Part shown: piece by piece, positions 56,363 to 64,000 of the stretch
How positions within the stretch are numbered: position 1 is the stretch's first letter
Layout of the letters: the number at the start of each line of letters is the position of its first letter
Source of the DNA: Kutzneria viridogrisea
GTDB lineage: Bacteria; Actinomycetota; Actinomycetes; Mycobacteriales; Pseudonocardiaceae
Direction: 5' to 3'
Assembly (NCBI GenBank): GCA_014138725.1
Contig: JACJID010000005.1
Location: 186,001 to 250,000, forward strand
Length of the DNA: 64,000 nt
Position numbers and translations under genes: made by a program
Notes under the pieces: generated by a model
The model's input: only the letters and a program-made list of their open reading frames with translations
Database searches by the model: none
What the model was told of the DNA's origin: nothing

Positions 56363-57052
56363 GTGTCCGCCAAAGACCTTCTTGCAGGGTCGAACGTCAA
56401 GTCCGATGACCTGCGTACGGGGTCGGCCATCGTCACGGAGGTGACTCCCCTGCGTCGCAAGCCGGTGCAGCAGCGCAGCGCCCAGCGCGTGGAACGCATG
56501 CTGGAGGCCTGCGCGGCACTGATCGAGGAGGTCGGCTACGACGGGGTGACGACAACACTGATCGCCGAGCGGGCCGGGGTGGCGGTCGGCTCCCTGTACC
56601 AGTTCTTCCCGGACAAGCGGGCGGTCGTGCAGGCGCTGACCCTGCGCAACCTGGAGCGGTTCATGGCCGTGGTGGTCCAGCGCTTCGAGTCCACCGAGCT
56701 GGACCACTGGTGGGACGCGGTCGACTCGATGTTCGACGTGTACGTGGAGATGCACCGCACGGTGCCCGCGTTCAGCAGACTGCACTTCGGCGACGTGGTG
56801 GACACCCGCCTGCTGGACGAGGGCAAGGACAACAACACCGTGATCGCCGAGGGGCTCGCCGCGATCATCGCGCAGCGCTTCGACCGGTCGATGGACGAGC
56901 TGGCCCTGCCCGTGGCGGTGGCCATCGAGGCCGCCGACGGGGTGTTGAAGTTCGCCTTCCGGCGCAACGACAGCGGGGACCAGAAGGTGGTCGACGAGGC
57001 CAAATCGATGATCAAGGGCTACCTGTCGACCCGGCTGGGCGACCCCGAGTAG
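56363..57052 (+). CDS. TetR-family transcription regulator
   Basis: 229 residues from GTG 56363, five bases after GAGGAG. The HTH is ERMLEACAALIEEVGYDGVT, then LIAERAGVAVGSLYQFFPDK. The C-terminal ligand domain starts about residue 85 (LERFMAVVVQRFESTELDHW). Divergent from the GH1-MFS operon, which it probably represses in the absence of a sugar or aglycone. Confidence 0.92.
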   Translation: MSAKDLLAGSNVKSDDLRTGSAIVTEVTPLRRKPVQQRSAQRVERMLEACAALIEEVGYDGVTTTLIAERAGVAVGSLYQFFPDKRAVVQALTLRNLERFMAVVVQRFESTELDHWWDAVDSMFDVYVEMHRTVPAFSRLHFGDVVDTRLLDEGKDNNTVIAEGLAAIIAQRFDRSMDELALPVAVAIEAADGVLKFAFRRNDSGDQKVVDEAKSMIKGYLSTRLGDPE

Positions 57053-57060
57053 CACCCGGC

Positions 57061-58266
57061 TCAGCCGAACGCGTGGCCCTCGCCCCGGTAGGTGGGGGCC
57101 GTGCGTTCGACCTGGTAACCGCGGACCAAGTGGAACTCACGGAAGCGCTCCGCCAGCTCACCGGCCTTGGCGTGCCGCAGCCACACCCGGTCGCCGACCC
57201 CGAGCTGCGCGACGGCCTTGCCGACCACCGGGGTCTGCACCTCGCCCGCGCCCTCCAGCGCGGTCAGCTTCAGCCCGGTCGGCAGGTACGGGGTGGGCAC
57301 GCGGTCCGGACCGATCGGCCCGGAGGCCAGGTAGCCCCCGGCGAACAGGGTCGCCGAGTGCGGCCCCGGCCTGCGCACCACCGGCAGCGCGAACAGTGCG
57401 GCGGGCCGTGGCTGGAAGCCCTGGTAGGTGTCGAACAGGGTGGGCCCGAGCAGCCCCGACCCCGCCGCCAGCTCGGTGACCGCGCTCTCCTCGGCGGTGC
57501 GCTCCAGGCTGCCGGTGCCACCGCCGTTGACGAACTCCAGCGGGGTGAGCGCGCTGACCGCGGCCACCGCCTCCGCCCTGCGCCCGGCCAGCTCGCTCGC
57601 CGAGTGGCGCTGCATCCAGCGCACGGCCGCGGCGCGCAGCGGCTTGCCGGGCGGGGCGTCGCCGATGCCGGCGATCTGCCCCTCGTAGGCCATGATGCCG
57701 ACCAGCGTGAACCCCGGCCTGGCCAGCACCTGCTTGGCCAGCGCGAGGGCATCGGCCGGGGTGTGCACCGGCGAGCGCAGCGGCCCGACGTGCACCGCCC
57801 GCGAACCGCGCAGGGGCCGCCAGGAGGCGTCCAGTTCCAGGCAGACCCGGATGTCGGGGTGTCCGCCGCCCAGCGCCGCGTCGACCAGGTCCAGGTGCCG
57901 CACGGAGTCGACCATGATCGTGACCGCGGCCCGCGCCGCCTCGTCCACGGCCAGCTTCTGCAGTGCGGCCCGGTCCACCGTCGGGTAGCCGACCAGCACG
58001 TCCTGGCTGACTCCCTCGGCGACCAGCCATCTCGCCTCGTCCAGCGAGTACGCCATCACACCCGCGTAGCCGGGCAGCTCCAGCACCCGTTCCAGCAGGG
58101 TGCGGCAGCGGACCGACTTGCTGGCAACGCGGATCGGCCGACCGGCCGCCCTGCGCACCAACTCGGTGGCGTTGTGGTCGAAGGCGTCCAGGTCGACGAT
58201 CGCCAGCGGTGGGTCGATGCCCTCGGTGGCGGCGTCGTAGCGGACGCGCTGCTGTTGCGGTGACAC
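57061..58266 (-). CDS. PLP-dependent amino acid deaminase/aldolase (alanine racemase N-terminal fold)
   Basis: 401 residues. IVDLDAFDHNATELVRRAAG with RVASKSVRCRTLLERVLELP gives the PLP-binding Lys in the alanine racemase-like barrel. Motifs IMAYEGQIAG, LEFVNGGGTGSLE and GSGLLGPTLFDTY resemble D-threonine aldolase/D-serine dehydratase relatives. The C-terminal GDRVWLRHAKAGELAERF matches the metal-binding HxxC region only weakly. GTG 58266 follows TACCGT by six bases (leaderless). Eight bp from the TetR stop, convergent. Confidence 0.88.
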   Translation of the reverse strand: MSPQQQRVRYDAATEGIDPPLAIVDLDAFDHNATELVRRAAGRPIRVASKSVRCRTLLERVLELPGYAGVMAYSLDEARWLVAEGVSQDVLVGYPTVDRAALQKLAVDEAARAAVTIMVDSVRHLDLVDAALGGGHPDIRVCLELDASWRPLRGSRAVHVGPLRSPVHTPADALALAKQVLARPGFTLVGIMAYEGQIAGIGDAPPGKPLRAAAVRWMQRHSASELAGRRAEAVAAVSALTPLEFVNGGGTGSLERTAEESAVTELAAGSGLLGPTLFDTYQGFQPRPAALFALPVVRRPGPHSATLFAGGYLASGPIGPDRVPTPYLPTGLKLTALEGAGEVQTPVVGKAVAQLGVGDRVWLRHAKAGELAERFREFHLVRGYQVERTAPTYRGEGHAFG

Positions 58267-58272
58267 CCTTGC

Positions 58273-58278
58273 ACGGTA
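58273..58278 (-). promoter_or_regulatory. -10 hexamer TACCGT for a leaderless transcript
   Basis: TACCGT, six bases (GCAAGG), then GTG 58266. Confidence 0.45.
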
Positions 58279-58354
58279 CGACCGAACACCTTGAAAGGTG
58301 AATACTTTTCACCTAACTTGTGTGCACCGGATCACACGATCGCGGAGGGCAACG

Positions 58355-59698
58355 ATGGTCGGACGCATCCCGACGGGCACCAGGTCGGCACGTCCCGCGC
58401 CGTGGCAGAACTGGGCGGGCACTGAGCGGTGCCACCCGGTGCACGTGGCCCGGCCCGGCAGCGTGGAGGGCATCGCCGAGGCGGTCCGCAACGCCGCCAG
58501 GGACGGGTTCACCGTGCGCCCGAGGGGCAGCGGGCACTCGTTCACCGGGGTCGCCGCGACCGACGGCGTGGCGATGGACCTCGGCGAGTGGTCCGGGCTG
58601 GTCAGTGCCGAGGGCTCGACGGGGCTGGTCACGGTGCGCTCCGGCACCCCGCTGCACCAGCTGAACTCCGAACTGGACCGGCTCGGCCTGGCCATGGCCA
58701 ATCTCGGCGACATCGACACGCAGACCGTGTCCGGGGCGATCTCCACCGGGACGCACGGCACCGGCGCCCGGCTCGGCGGGCTGGCCACGCAGGTGCGCGG
58801 GCTCGAACTGGTGCTCGCCGACGGGTCCGTGGTCAGCTGCTCCCCCGACGAACGCCCCGAGCTGTTCAGCGCGGCGCGGGTCGGCCTCGGCGCACTGGGC
58901 GTGATCAGCACGGTCACCCTGCAGTGCGTACCCTCGTTCGTGCTGCACGCCAGGGAGTACCCCGGTCGGCTGGACGAGATCCTGGAGCGGTTCGACGAGC
59001 TGACCGGGTCCGAGGACCACGTGGAGTTCCACTGGTTCCCGCACGGCGACCGCGTGCTGGTGAAGCGGAACACGCGACTGCCCGCGGGCACCGCGCCGGA
59101 GCCGATGTCGCGGGCTCGGCGGTTCTACGAGTACGAGCTCATGGAGAACGGTGCGTTCGGCCTGGTCTGCCGGCTCGGCCGCGCGATCCCGTCCACCGTG
59201 CCCGCGCTGAACCGCATGGTCGCCAACCTGGTGTCCGAGCGCTCGTACAGCGACGTGTCGCACCGGGTGTTCACCACGCCCCGGCGGGTGCGGTTCGTGG
59301 AGTCGGAGTACGCCGTGCCGCGCGAGTCGCTGCACGAGGTGCTGCGCGAGTTCCGCGCCTCGATGCCCACGCTGAAGCACCCCGTGATCGTCCCGGTGGA
59401 GGTGCGAGTTGCCGCCGCGGACGACATCCCGCTGTCCACCGCGTACGGCAGGGACACCGCCTACATCGCGATCCACCAGTACCTCGGCATGCCCTACCGG
59501 GACTACTTCGACCGCTTCGAGTCGATCGTCGGCGCGGTGGGCGGCCGCCCGCACTGGGGCAAGATGCACACCCTGCGCGCCGAGGACCTCGCCGAGCGGT
59601 ACCCGAGGTTCGAGGACTTTCGGAAAGTCCGCGCCGCGGTGGACCCCGACGGGGTGTTCCGCAACGCGTACCTGGACCGCGTGCTCGGCCAGCCGTGA
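58355..59698 (+). CDS. FAD-linked aldonolactone oxidase (D-arabinono/L-gulono-1,4-lactone type)
   Basis: 447 residues from ATG 58355, five bases after GGAGGG. The FAD-binding domain has VRPRGSGHSFTGVAATDGVA and ISTGTHGTGARLGGLATQVR. The C-terminal ALO domain includes VEFHWFPHGDRVLVKRNTRL, IAIHQYLGMPYRDYFDRFES and the HWGKMHTL motif that holds the catalytic His/Lys. Oxidises a sugar lactone with release of H2O2, or to another acceptor. Divergent from the PLP enzyme gene. Confidence 0.93.
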   Translation: MVGRIPTGTRSARPAPWQNWAGTERCHPVHVARPGSVEGIAEAVRNAARDGFTVRPRGSGHSFTGVAATDGVAMDLGEWSGLVSAEGSTGLVTVRSGTPLHQLNSELDRLGLAMANLGDIDTQTVSGAISTGTHGTGARLGGLATQVRGLELVLADGSVVSCSPDERPELFSAARVGLGALGVISTVTLQCVPSFVLHAREYPGRLDEILERFDELTGSEDHVEFHWFPHGDRVLVKRNTRLPAGTAPEPMSRARRFYEYELMENGAFGLVCRLGRAIPSTVPALNRMVANLVSERSYSDVSHRVFTTPRRVRFVESEYAVPRESLHEVLREFRASMPTLKHPVIVPVEVRVAAADDIPLSTAYGRDTAYIAIHQYLGMPYRDYFDRFESIVGAVGGRPHWGKMHTLRAEDLAERYPRFEDFRKVRAAVDPDGVFRNAYLDRVLGQP

Positions 59699-59776
59699 CC
59701 CTGCGTCAGTGTGCACACCTGTGTGTTACTGAGTCGCCACTCAAGGGATTCGCCCAGCTCCGGGTATGCGCAAACG

Positions 59777-59885
59777 TTTGTCCACAGCTGGCCGAGTTGT
59801 CCACAGGCTGTGCGTGAGCATGATCCACAACGGGGGTGCGCGGTAGACTGGATGCGGGGACGCCCCCCGGTGAGGGTGGGGGGTT
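59777..59885 (+). repeat. dispersed intergenic repeat with two DnaA-box-like nonamers (copy R4)
   Basis: Two perfect TTGTCCACA boxes (59778-59786 and 59797-59805), with a ten-base spacer in place of nine, then a degenerate middle in which the GATCTT hairpin is lost, GCGGTAGACTGG, GGGGACGCCCCCC and GTGGGGGGTTC. Gaps on either side hold no supported gene. Confidence 0.88.
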
Positions 59886-59919
59886 CACTGAACAGGTTCA
59901 GGGCGGGGAAAGATGCTGT

Positions 59920-60579
59920 TCAGTTGAGCAGCGACCGGACCGCCGAGCTGATCGGCACCTCGCCGTTGACCAGTTCCAGCACCTGCCCCGCGGTGCGCGG
60001 CTCGTCCAGCAGCGCGACCAGCACGGCGGCCACGTCGGCCCGGGTCACCGTGGCCCTGGGGACCGAGGGCGGCGCGAGGTGAACCTGTCCGGTCGGCGCG
60101 TCGTCGGTGAGCCCACCGGGACGCAGCACGGTCCAGTCCAGGTCCCTGGCGCTGACCTCCTGCTCGGCGGCGAGCTTGGCGCGCAGGTAGGCGGCCCAGA
60201 TCTCGTCGGTGCCGGGGGCTGGGGCGCGGTCCACACCCATCGAGCTGACCAGCAGGTAGCGGCGCACACCGGCGAGTTCGGCGGCCTCGGCCAGCAGCAC
60301 GGCCGCGGCGCGGTCCACGGTGTCCTTGCGGTCGGCCCCACTACCGGGTCCGGCACCTGCGGCGAACACCACGGCGTCGGCGCCCTTGAGGTGCCCGGCG
60401 AGCTCATCGGCCCCGGCCCGCTCCAGGTCGCACACGACGGCCTCGGCGCCCGCGGCGTGCAGGTCCTCGGTGTGGTCGGGGTTGCGCACCAGCCCGACCG
60501 GCGCGTCCGCTCTCGCGGCGAGCAGCCGCTCCAGCTCCAGCGCGATCTTGCCGTGTCCGCCCGCGATCACCACTCGCAT
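59920..60579 (-). CDS. NAD(P)H-binding SDR-like protein
   Basis: 219 residues. The N-terminal VVIAGGHGKIALELERLLAA keeps the GxxGxxA fingerprint; later ADAVVFAAGAGPGSGADRKD, RYLLVSSMGVDRAP and LDWTVLRPGGLTDD are typical of the atypical SDR family with NAD(P)-binding and no full Tyr-Lys dyad (YLRAKLAAE supplies a Tyr and Lys). ATG 60579 lies seven bases after TAGGGT, so leaderless. Confidence 0.92.
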   Translation of the reverse strand: MRVVIAGGHGKIALELERLLAARADAPVGLVRNPDHTEDLHAAGAEAVVCDLERAGADELAGHLKGADAVVFAAGAGPGSGADRKDTVDRAAAVLLAEAAELAGVRRYLLVSSMGVDRAPAPGTDEIWAAYLRAKLAAEQEVSARDLDWTVLRPGGLTDDAPTGQVHLAPPSVPRATVTRADVAAVLVALLDEPRTAGQVLELVNGEVPISSAVRSLLN

Positions 60580-60586
60580 GTGCCCG

Positions 60587-60592
60587 ACCCTA
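60587..60592 (-). promoter_or_regulatory. -10 hexamer TAGGGT for a leaderless transcript
   Basis: TAGGGT, seven bases (CGGGCAC), ATG 60579. It overlaps the last codons of the upstream gene's gap. Confidence 0.45.
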
Positions 60593-60594
60593 GT

Positions 60595-61230
60595 TCAGCT
60601 GGCGGTGGCCAGCACCTGCTCGTAAACGACCTCGTTCACCCACCGGGAGACGGCGGTCTGCTCGGCGGGCAGGTGCTCCTGCGGGCCGGCGAGGTCCAGC
60701 GAGACCGAGCCGTCGGGGTCGGCGGTCACCACGGACACCCCGTAGCGGCGAGCCCTGGGCAGGCAGTTGGTCAGGTAGTCGTCGGTGAGCGCCACGGAGG
60801 AGGGCAGCACCACGGCGGCGTCCCCGTGCAGGGCGAAGGGCACGGCGGAGGCCAGCCCGGTGCGCCAGTGCTTGGCGACGGCGACCACGCCGACGATGCG
60901 GATGGCGGGCGGCGGCACGCGGCCTGCCAGCTCCGGCCACACCCAGGTGGCGACGGTGGTGCGGTCGACGACCGGGCCGCAGCCGAAGCACAACCGCTCG
61001 GCGTGCGCGTCGGGCAGCAGTTCCGCGACCACGACGACCTTGCGGCCCAGCAGCGTCAGCTGCGGGAGCACGACGCCCTTCCAGCCGAGGCGCTCGACGG
61101 CCTGCGCCGCGAGCTGGTCGGCGGGTGCGGGGAGTTCGATCGCGGGAACGGCGCGGGTCGGCAGCGCGTTGGCGTTCTTGTGGACTGCTGCCGTGTTGCC
61201 TGCGGCGGTGTTGCCTGCTGGGCGGCTCAC
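60595..61230 (-). CDS. hypothetical protein, 211 aa
   Basis: GTG 61230 follows GGAGG by eight bases. Features: VVLPQLTLLGRKVVVVAELL, LCFGCGPVVDRTTVATWVWP, IRIVGVVAVAKHWRTGLASA and VALTDDYLTNCLPRARRYGV. No recognised domain or signal peptide. The 15-bp gap to the SDR suggests shared transcription in addition to the SDR's own promoter. Confidence 0.75.
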   Translation of the reverse strand: MSRPAGNTAAGNTAAVHKNANALPTRAVPAIELPAPADQLAAQAVERLGWKGVVLPQLTLLGRKVVVVAELLPDAHAERLCFGCGPVVDRTTVATWVWPELAGRVPPPAIRIVGVVAVAKHWRTGLASAVPFALHGDAAVVLPSSVALTDDYLTNCLPRARRYGVSVVTADPDGSVSLDLAGPQEHLPAEQTAVSRWVNEVVYEQVLATAS

Positions 61231-61869
61231 GAACTTCGCCTCCTCATCTCAGCCTCGACGACTGCGCCGTCGCGTTCGAATTTCTTGCATTACTGGAGTA
61301 CCAGGTCTGACCGGCGCGGATTCACCTGAAGATGCCCTCCTGCGACTGGCGGCAACATGCGGTCGGTGACCGGTCGATGACGGGGCAACCGACTTCGGCC
61401 CGGCGATGCTGCCGTTCGTGTGAATGGCGGCGGTGGGCGGTCGTGCCTCGCTACTCAGACGATGACCTGGCCAATCCCGGCGCATAGCCGCAGGCAGGGG
61501 CGCCTGCGGGCGCTGTCGGTAGCGCTCACGGGCCGCAGCGCGGACAGCACGCCAGGCGTGCGCCCTCCCGTTGAGCGGATGGGCGCCGAGGCACCGGTGC
61601 CGACCACTGACCGTTCGTCGCGCCAGGACGACCGGACGCCCCGACCGGTCGTCGTCGGTGAGCGGTCGGCGTGCCGTTGCGCACCTGCGGTCACAAAACC
61701 GGTACAGTCCGTTCCCGGCACCCGTGCGGTGCCTGGCTGGTCCACCTCAGTCCCGGCGCCGGGTGGAAAAACCGCCGAAGGGTGCGCACTCCCCAAGAAC
61801 CAGGTCCCTTTCAGTCCTGTCCCGCGTCGTTCTCCCATCGCCGAGCCGGGCGGCCAGATGAGAGGACAC
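61231..61869. other. 639-bp intergenic region with possible promoter and hairpins
   Basis: No ORF here has credible protein character on either strand. Visible elements: GACGACCGG/CCGGTCGTC stem (61627-61653), a likely -10 TACAGT (61703-61708) for the rightward gene, and the hairpin GGCACC-CGTGC-GGTGCC (61717-61733) that would start the mRNA. The implied leader of about 155 nt is long for this window. Confidence 0.5.
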
Positions 61870-62955
61870 ATGCCCAACCGCACGTCGTTGATCCGTCGTC
61901 TCGCCGAGTTGCGCTCCAGCTACACCGGGGAGACCGATTCCTCCGTGCTGCCCGCGATCAGCCAGGGCGGACAACTGCTGGACCCCGACGAGCGCGCCCA
62001 GCTGCTCTCAACGCTGGCCCACAACTGGGTCACCCGTGCCCTCGGCGAGAACAGCCTGCCCCCGCTGCCCGCCCGCATCCGCCAAGCAGTCCTGCCCGAC
62101 GCCACCACCCGGGACCAACGCGAACTCGAATCCGGCATCCTCGCCGCCGCCGGACGCGCCGTGAACTACCTCCACCTCCGCCGCCCCGCCGACCTGCTGC
62201 GACCCGCCCGCGTGTTCCGCATGGTCCGCTCACTCCCAGGCGACCTCGTCCTGCACATCGAGCCACCCGCACTGGCCCCACTCATGCTCGAACTGATGCC
62301 CCGCATCACCACCGACGACGTCCTGGGCCTACCGGGCCTCCGCGCCCGCCTGCACCGACGCCACGTCGAGCTCTACCTCGTCGACACCGACCCACCCGCC
62401 ACCGTCCTGATCTCCAACGTCTCCTACCGGCAATGGCTCGCCGCCATGGCCTTCGTGGAGTCGGCGGCACCGGTCAGCGGCGGGGTGCGCTGGCTCGGCA
62501 ACGACGTGCAGCCGCTGACCCCGCAGGAGGCCGAGGTGCTCGCCAGCAGGCACCGCGCACCGGGGCCCGCCCACCTGACCAGTGCGCTGCTGCGCAGGGC
62601 GCTGGTCTTCGGGGACGCACTGTGGTTCAGCTCATGGGCGAACGGCTGCGCCACGGCGAAGGTGGAGTGGCCACTGGGCCCGTCGCTGCCCCAGGTGGCC
62701 AGCAAGCTGATCCACCCCGTGTTCGGGCTGCCCGGTGACATCTTCCGCATTCATCACCCGAACGAGGACTACCTGGCCATCACCGACGAGGCCGGTCCGC
62801 GTTGTGCCGATCACCCGTTGTCCGGGGCCGCGTGCCTCGTGTTGCGCCCCACTCACGGACCTGACAGTGGATTCGCCGAACACGTGTTGACCACGGGTTG
62901 GCACGAGGCCGCCGCCCCCTGGGACGAATGGGCCGCCACCCTCACCCCCAAGTGA
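61870..62955 (+). CDS. hypothetical protein, 361 aa
   Basis: ATG 61870 follows GAGAGG by four bases. Begins MPNRTSLIRRLAELRSSYTG. The middle holds LVLHIEPPALAPLMLELMPR, VELYLVDTDPPATVLISNVS and the C-terminal half EWPLGPSLPQVASKLIHPVF, GDIFRIHHPNEDYLAITDEA. No family recognised; soluble. A G/C hairpin ends the transcript and tRNA-Leu converges from the right. Confidence 0.78.
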   Translation: MPNRTSLIRRLAELRSSYTGETDSSVLPAISQGGQLLDPDERAQLLSTLAHNWVTRALGENSLPPLPARIRQAVLPDATTRDQRELESGILAAAGRAVNYLHLRRPADLLRPARVFRMVRSLPGDLVLHIEPPALAPLMLELMPRITTDDVLGLPGLRARLHRRHVELYLVDTDPPATVLISNVSYRQWLAAMAFVESAAPVSGGVRWLGNDVQPLTPQEAEVLASRHRAPGPAHLTSALLRRALVFGDALWFSSWANGCATAKVEWPLGPSLPQVASKLIHPVFGLPGDIFRIHHPNEDYLAITDEAGPRCADHPLSGAACLVLRPTHGPDSGFAEHVLTTGWHEAAAPWDEWAATLTPK

Positions 62956-62991
62956 TCGACATCACCCATTTCCCATGCCGCACAACCGATA

Positions 62992-63014
62992 GGGGGCGCG
63001 GGGGCAGCGCCCCC
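62992..63014 (+). terminator. hairpin downstream of the 361-aa gene
   Basis: GGGGGCGC (62992-62999) pairs with GCGCCCCC (63007-63014). Followed by further G-runs to 63045 that could form a quadruplex on the plus strand. Confidence 0.6.
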
Positions 63015-63050
63015 ACATCGGGGGATCGGGGGTCTGGGGGTCGCCCCCCA

Positions 63051-63107
63051 GAACAAAAAAACGAAGCAGGGGCTTAGTCGCGCTTTTTGCGACTAAGCCC
63101 CTGCTTT
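63051..63107 (-). terminator. intrinsic terminator of tRNA-Leu
   Basis: A perfect 16-bp stem (GCAGGGGCTTAGTCGC at 63066-63081 with 63089-63104), seven-base loop, then a T-rich tail (minus strand TTCGTTTTTTTGTT) and the GGGGGGC-GACCCCC element. Same design as the terminator after tRNA-Gly. Confidence 0.95.
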
Positions 63108-63114
63108 CGCGGAG

Positions 63115-63197
63115 TGGGCGAGGGGGGAGTTGAACCCCCACGTCCTTTCGGACACACGGACCTGAACCGTGCGCGTCTGCCATTCCGCCACTCGCCC
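63115..63197 (-). tRNA. tRNA-Leu (anticodon CAG)
   Basis: 83-nt tRNA. Acceptor GGGCGAG (63197-63191) pairs with CTCGCCC (63122-63116), discriminator A. Anticodon loop TTCAGGT carries CAG. A long variable arm (GTCCGAAAGGAC) marks the class II Leu form. T arm GGGGGTTCAACTCCCCC. CCA is not encoded. Confidence 0.97.
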
Positions 63198-63312
63198 TCG
63201 GTGACAGGAAGAACCCTAGCACGGTCGTGGCACGGACTCCTAATTGGCCCGTGTCCCGCCTCGCGCACACGGATACGATCGGTGCCAGGGAGTCGTCACG
63301 TGGAGGAGTGAA

Positions 63313-64000
63313 GTGGGTCGTGTGCAGCGCTTCGAGCGCCGCCTTGAGGGCGTTGTCGGCAACGCCTTCGCGCGTGTGTTCGGGGGCAGCGTCGTCCCGC
63401 AGGAGGTGGCACAGGCGCTACAGCGCGAGGGCGAGCTCAACGTCCGCGAGCTGGCAGGTGGCCACCAACTCGCACCGAACCACTACCGGGTGCTGCTCGG
63501 ACCTGCTGATCACGACCGCCTGGCGGGCGCGGAGCAGGACGAACAGCGAATCACCGAGTTGCTGGAGGACTGCGTCCGCGAGCACCTCGCAGAGCACGGA
63601 TGGGACACCTATGGTGACGTCGTAGTCTCCCTGGAGCGCTCCGAGGCGCTGCACACGGGACAGTTCCGAACCAGCTCGTCCGTCGACCCGGATGTCCGAC
63701 GGCCAGCACCACCTCGCACCGCAGGAGACCGATCCATGAGCCAGCCACCGGGCCAGTACCCACCGCAGGACCCGTACGGACAGCACCCGGGTCAGCAGGG
63801 GCAGGGCCAACAGCACGGTTACCCGCAGCAGCAGGGCGGCGGGTACGACCAGGGCTACCCCCAGCAGGGCGGGTACGACCAGTACGGGCAGCAGGGCGGC
63901 GGGTACCCCCAGCAGGGCGGTTACGACCAGGGTTACCCGCAGCAGCAGGGCGGCGGGTACGACCAGGGCTACCCCCAGCAAGGTGGGTACGACCAGGGCT
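63313..64000 (+). CDS. fhaA: FHA-domain protein FhaA (N-terminal part; gene runs off the window)
   Basis: GTG 63313 follows GGAGGA. Residues 1-125 are the DUF3662 domain (VGRVQRFERRLEGVVGNAFA; RVFGGSVVPQEVAQALQREG; LAPNHYRVLLGPADHDRLAG). From residue 138 a Gln/Tyr/Gly/Pro-rich linker of GYDQGYPQQ-type repeats runs to the edge; the FHA domain would lie beyond. FhaA binds phosphothreonine partners of the PknB kinase and regulates wall synthesis and division. In relatives it heads the fha-pstP-rodA-pbpA-pknA-pknB cluster near oriC. Confidence 0.95.
   Translation, partial: MGRVQRFERRLEGVVGNAFARVFGGSVVPQEVAQALQREGELNVRELAGGHQLAPNHYRVLLGPADHDRLAGAEQDEQRITELLEDCVREHLAEHGWDTYGDVVVSLERSEALHTGQFRTSSSVDPDVRRPAPPRTAGDRSMSQPPGQYPPQDPYGQHPGQQGQGQQHGYPQQQGGGYDQGYPQQGGYDQYGQQGGGYPQQGGYDQGYPQQQGGGYDQGYPQQGGYDQG
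63820..64000 (+). repeat. tandem repeats encoding the FhaA linker
   Basis: Repeats of about 27-36 bp encoding GGYDQGYPQQ with small variations (GGYDQYGQQG, GGYPQQGGYD). At least five units are visible before the edge. Low-complexity linker DNA of this kind varies in length among strains. Confidence 0.8.

Noticed and set aside
61455-61883. 142-codon minus-strand ORF in the 639-bp gap
   Set aside because: No ribosome site, no protein-like pattern, and it overlaps the probable promoter of the 361-aa gene.
63820-64000. Regular repeats that might be taken for a CRISPR array
   Set aside because: They are in frame and encode the FhaA Gln/Tyr/Gly linker; unit lengths vary and there are no unique spacers.

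Overview
The window is about 72 percent G+C, has many GTG starts, tightly overlapping ATGA/GTGA gene junctions and many start codons placed 6-7 nt after a TANNNT -10 hexamer (leaderless mRNAs). It reads as a chromosomal segment of a mycelial or near-mycelial actinobacterium, most likely order Pseudonocardiales (Saccharothrix/Actinosynnema/Lentzea/Crossiella-like); this placement is inferred from gene content, not from a search. The right end carries tRNA-Leu(CAG) next to fhaA, an arrangement that in mycobacteria lies close to oriC. A parS-like palindrome (30051-30066) and four dispersed repeats that each carry two DnaA-box-like nonamers also fit an origin-proximal position.

Layout. 1-5100: a truncated ECF sigma factor with a fused zinc-finger/membrane tail, a small hypothetical gene, tRNA-Gly(GCC) with a strong terminator, a Tat-exported metallophosphoesterase and a DUF445 membrane protein. 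5100-11000: a secreted GH18 chitinase behind two DasR-type operators, an anti-sigma-like ATPase, an alpha/beta hydrolase, a zinc-ribbon protein and a methyltransferase. 11000-13140: a Doc toxin/antitoxin pair, then a HigBA-type pair lying between two identical 90-bp copies of the 3' end of msrA. 13270-26090: two paralogous membrane proteins, a 1220-residue methyltransferase/coiled-coil/glycosyltransferase, a double glycosyltransferase, a possible polysaccharide pyruvyltransferase, an AlgX-like acetyltransferase component and a pyruvate-dehydrogenase-E1-like enzyme behind a CRP-type site. This looks like a cell-surface glycan locus.

26300-37740: small proteins, a GNAT, a MerR-thioredoxin pair, a DUF4232 lipid-free exported protein, then a translationally coupled pair made of a STAND-type NTPase and a membrane-anchored type-1 periplasmic-binding protein, a gamma-glutamyltransferase-like enzyme, UDP-glucose dehydrogenase and an aldo/keto reductase. 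37740-49200: an SDR, a RecB-like nuclease, an EF-hand protein, a four-gene osmoprotectant ABC importer, and a YcnI-CopC-CopD copper operon. 49300-53400: a PH-like protein and an actinobacterial XRE-TPR regulator/phosphotransferase pair with two small genes upstream. 53600-64000: an MFS/GH1 sugar operon with a divergent TetR, a PLP aldolase/racemase-fold enzyme, an aldonolactone oxidase, conserved hypotheticals, tRNA-Leu and the start of fhaA.

The most unusual items are the dispersed double-DnaA-box repeats, the msrA 3'-end duplication bracketing a toxin-antitoxin islet, the NTPase/binding-protein pair with a 12-bp inverted repeat in its leader, and a 20-nt sequence shared exactly by the first codons of two unrelated genes.
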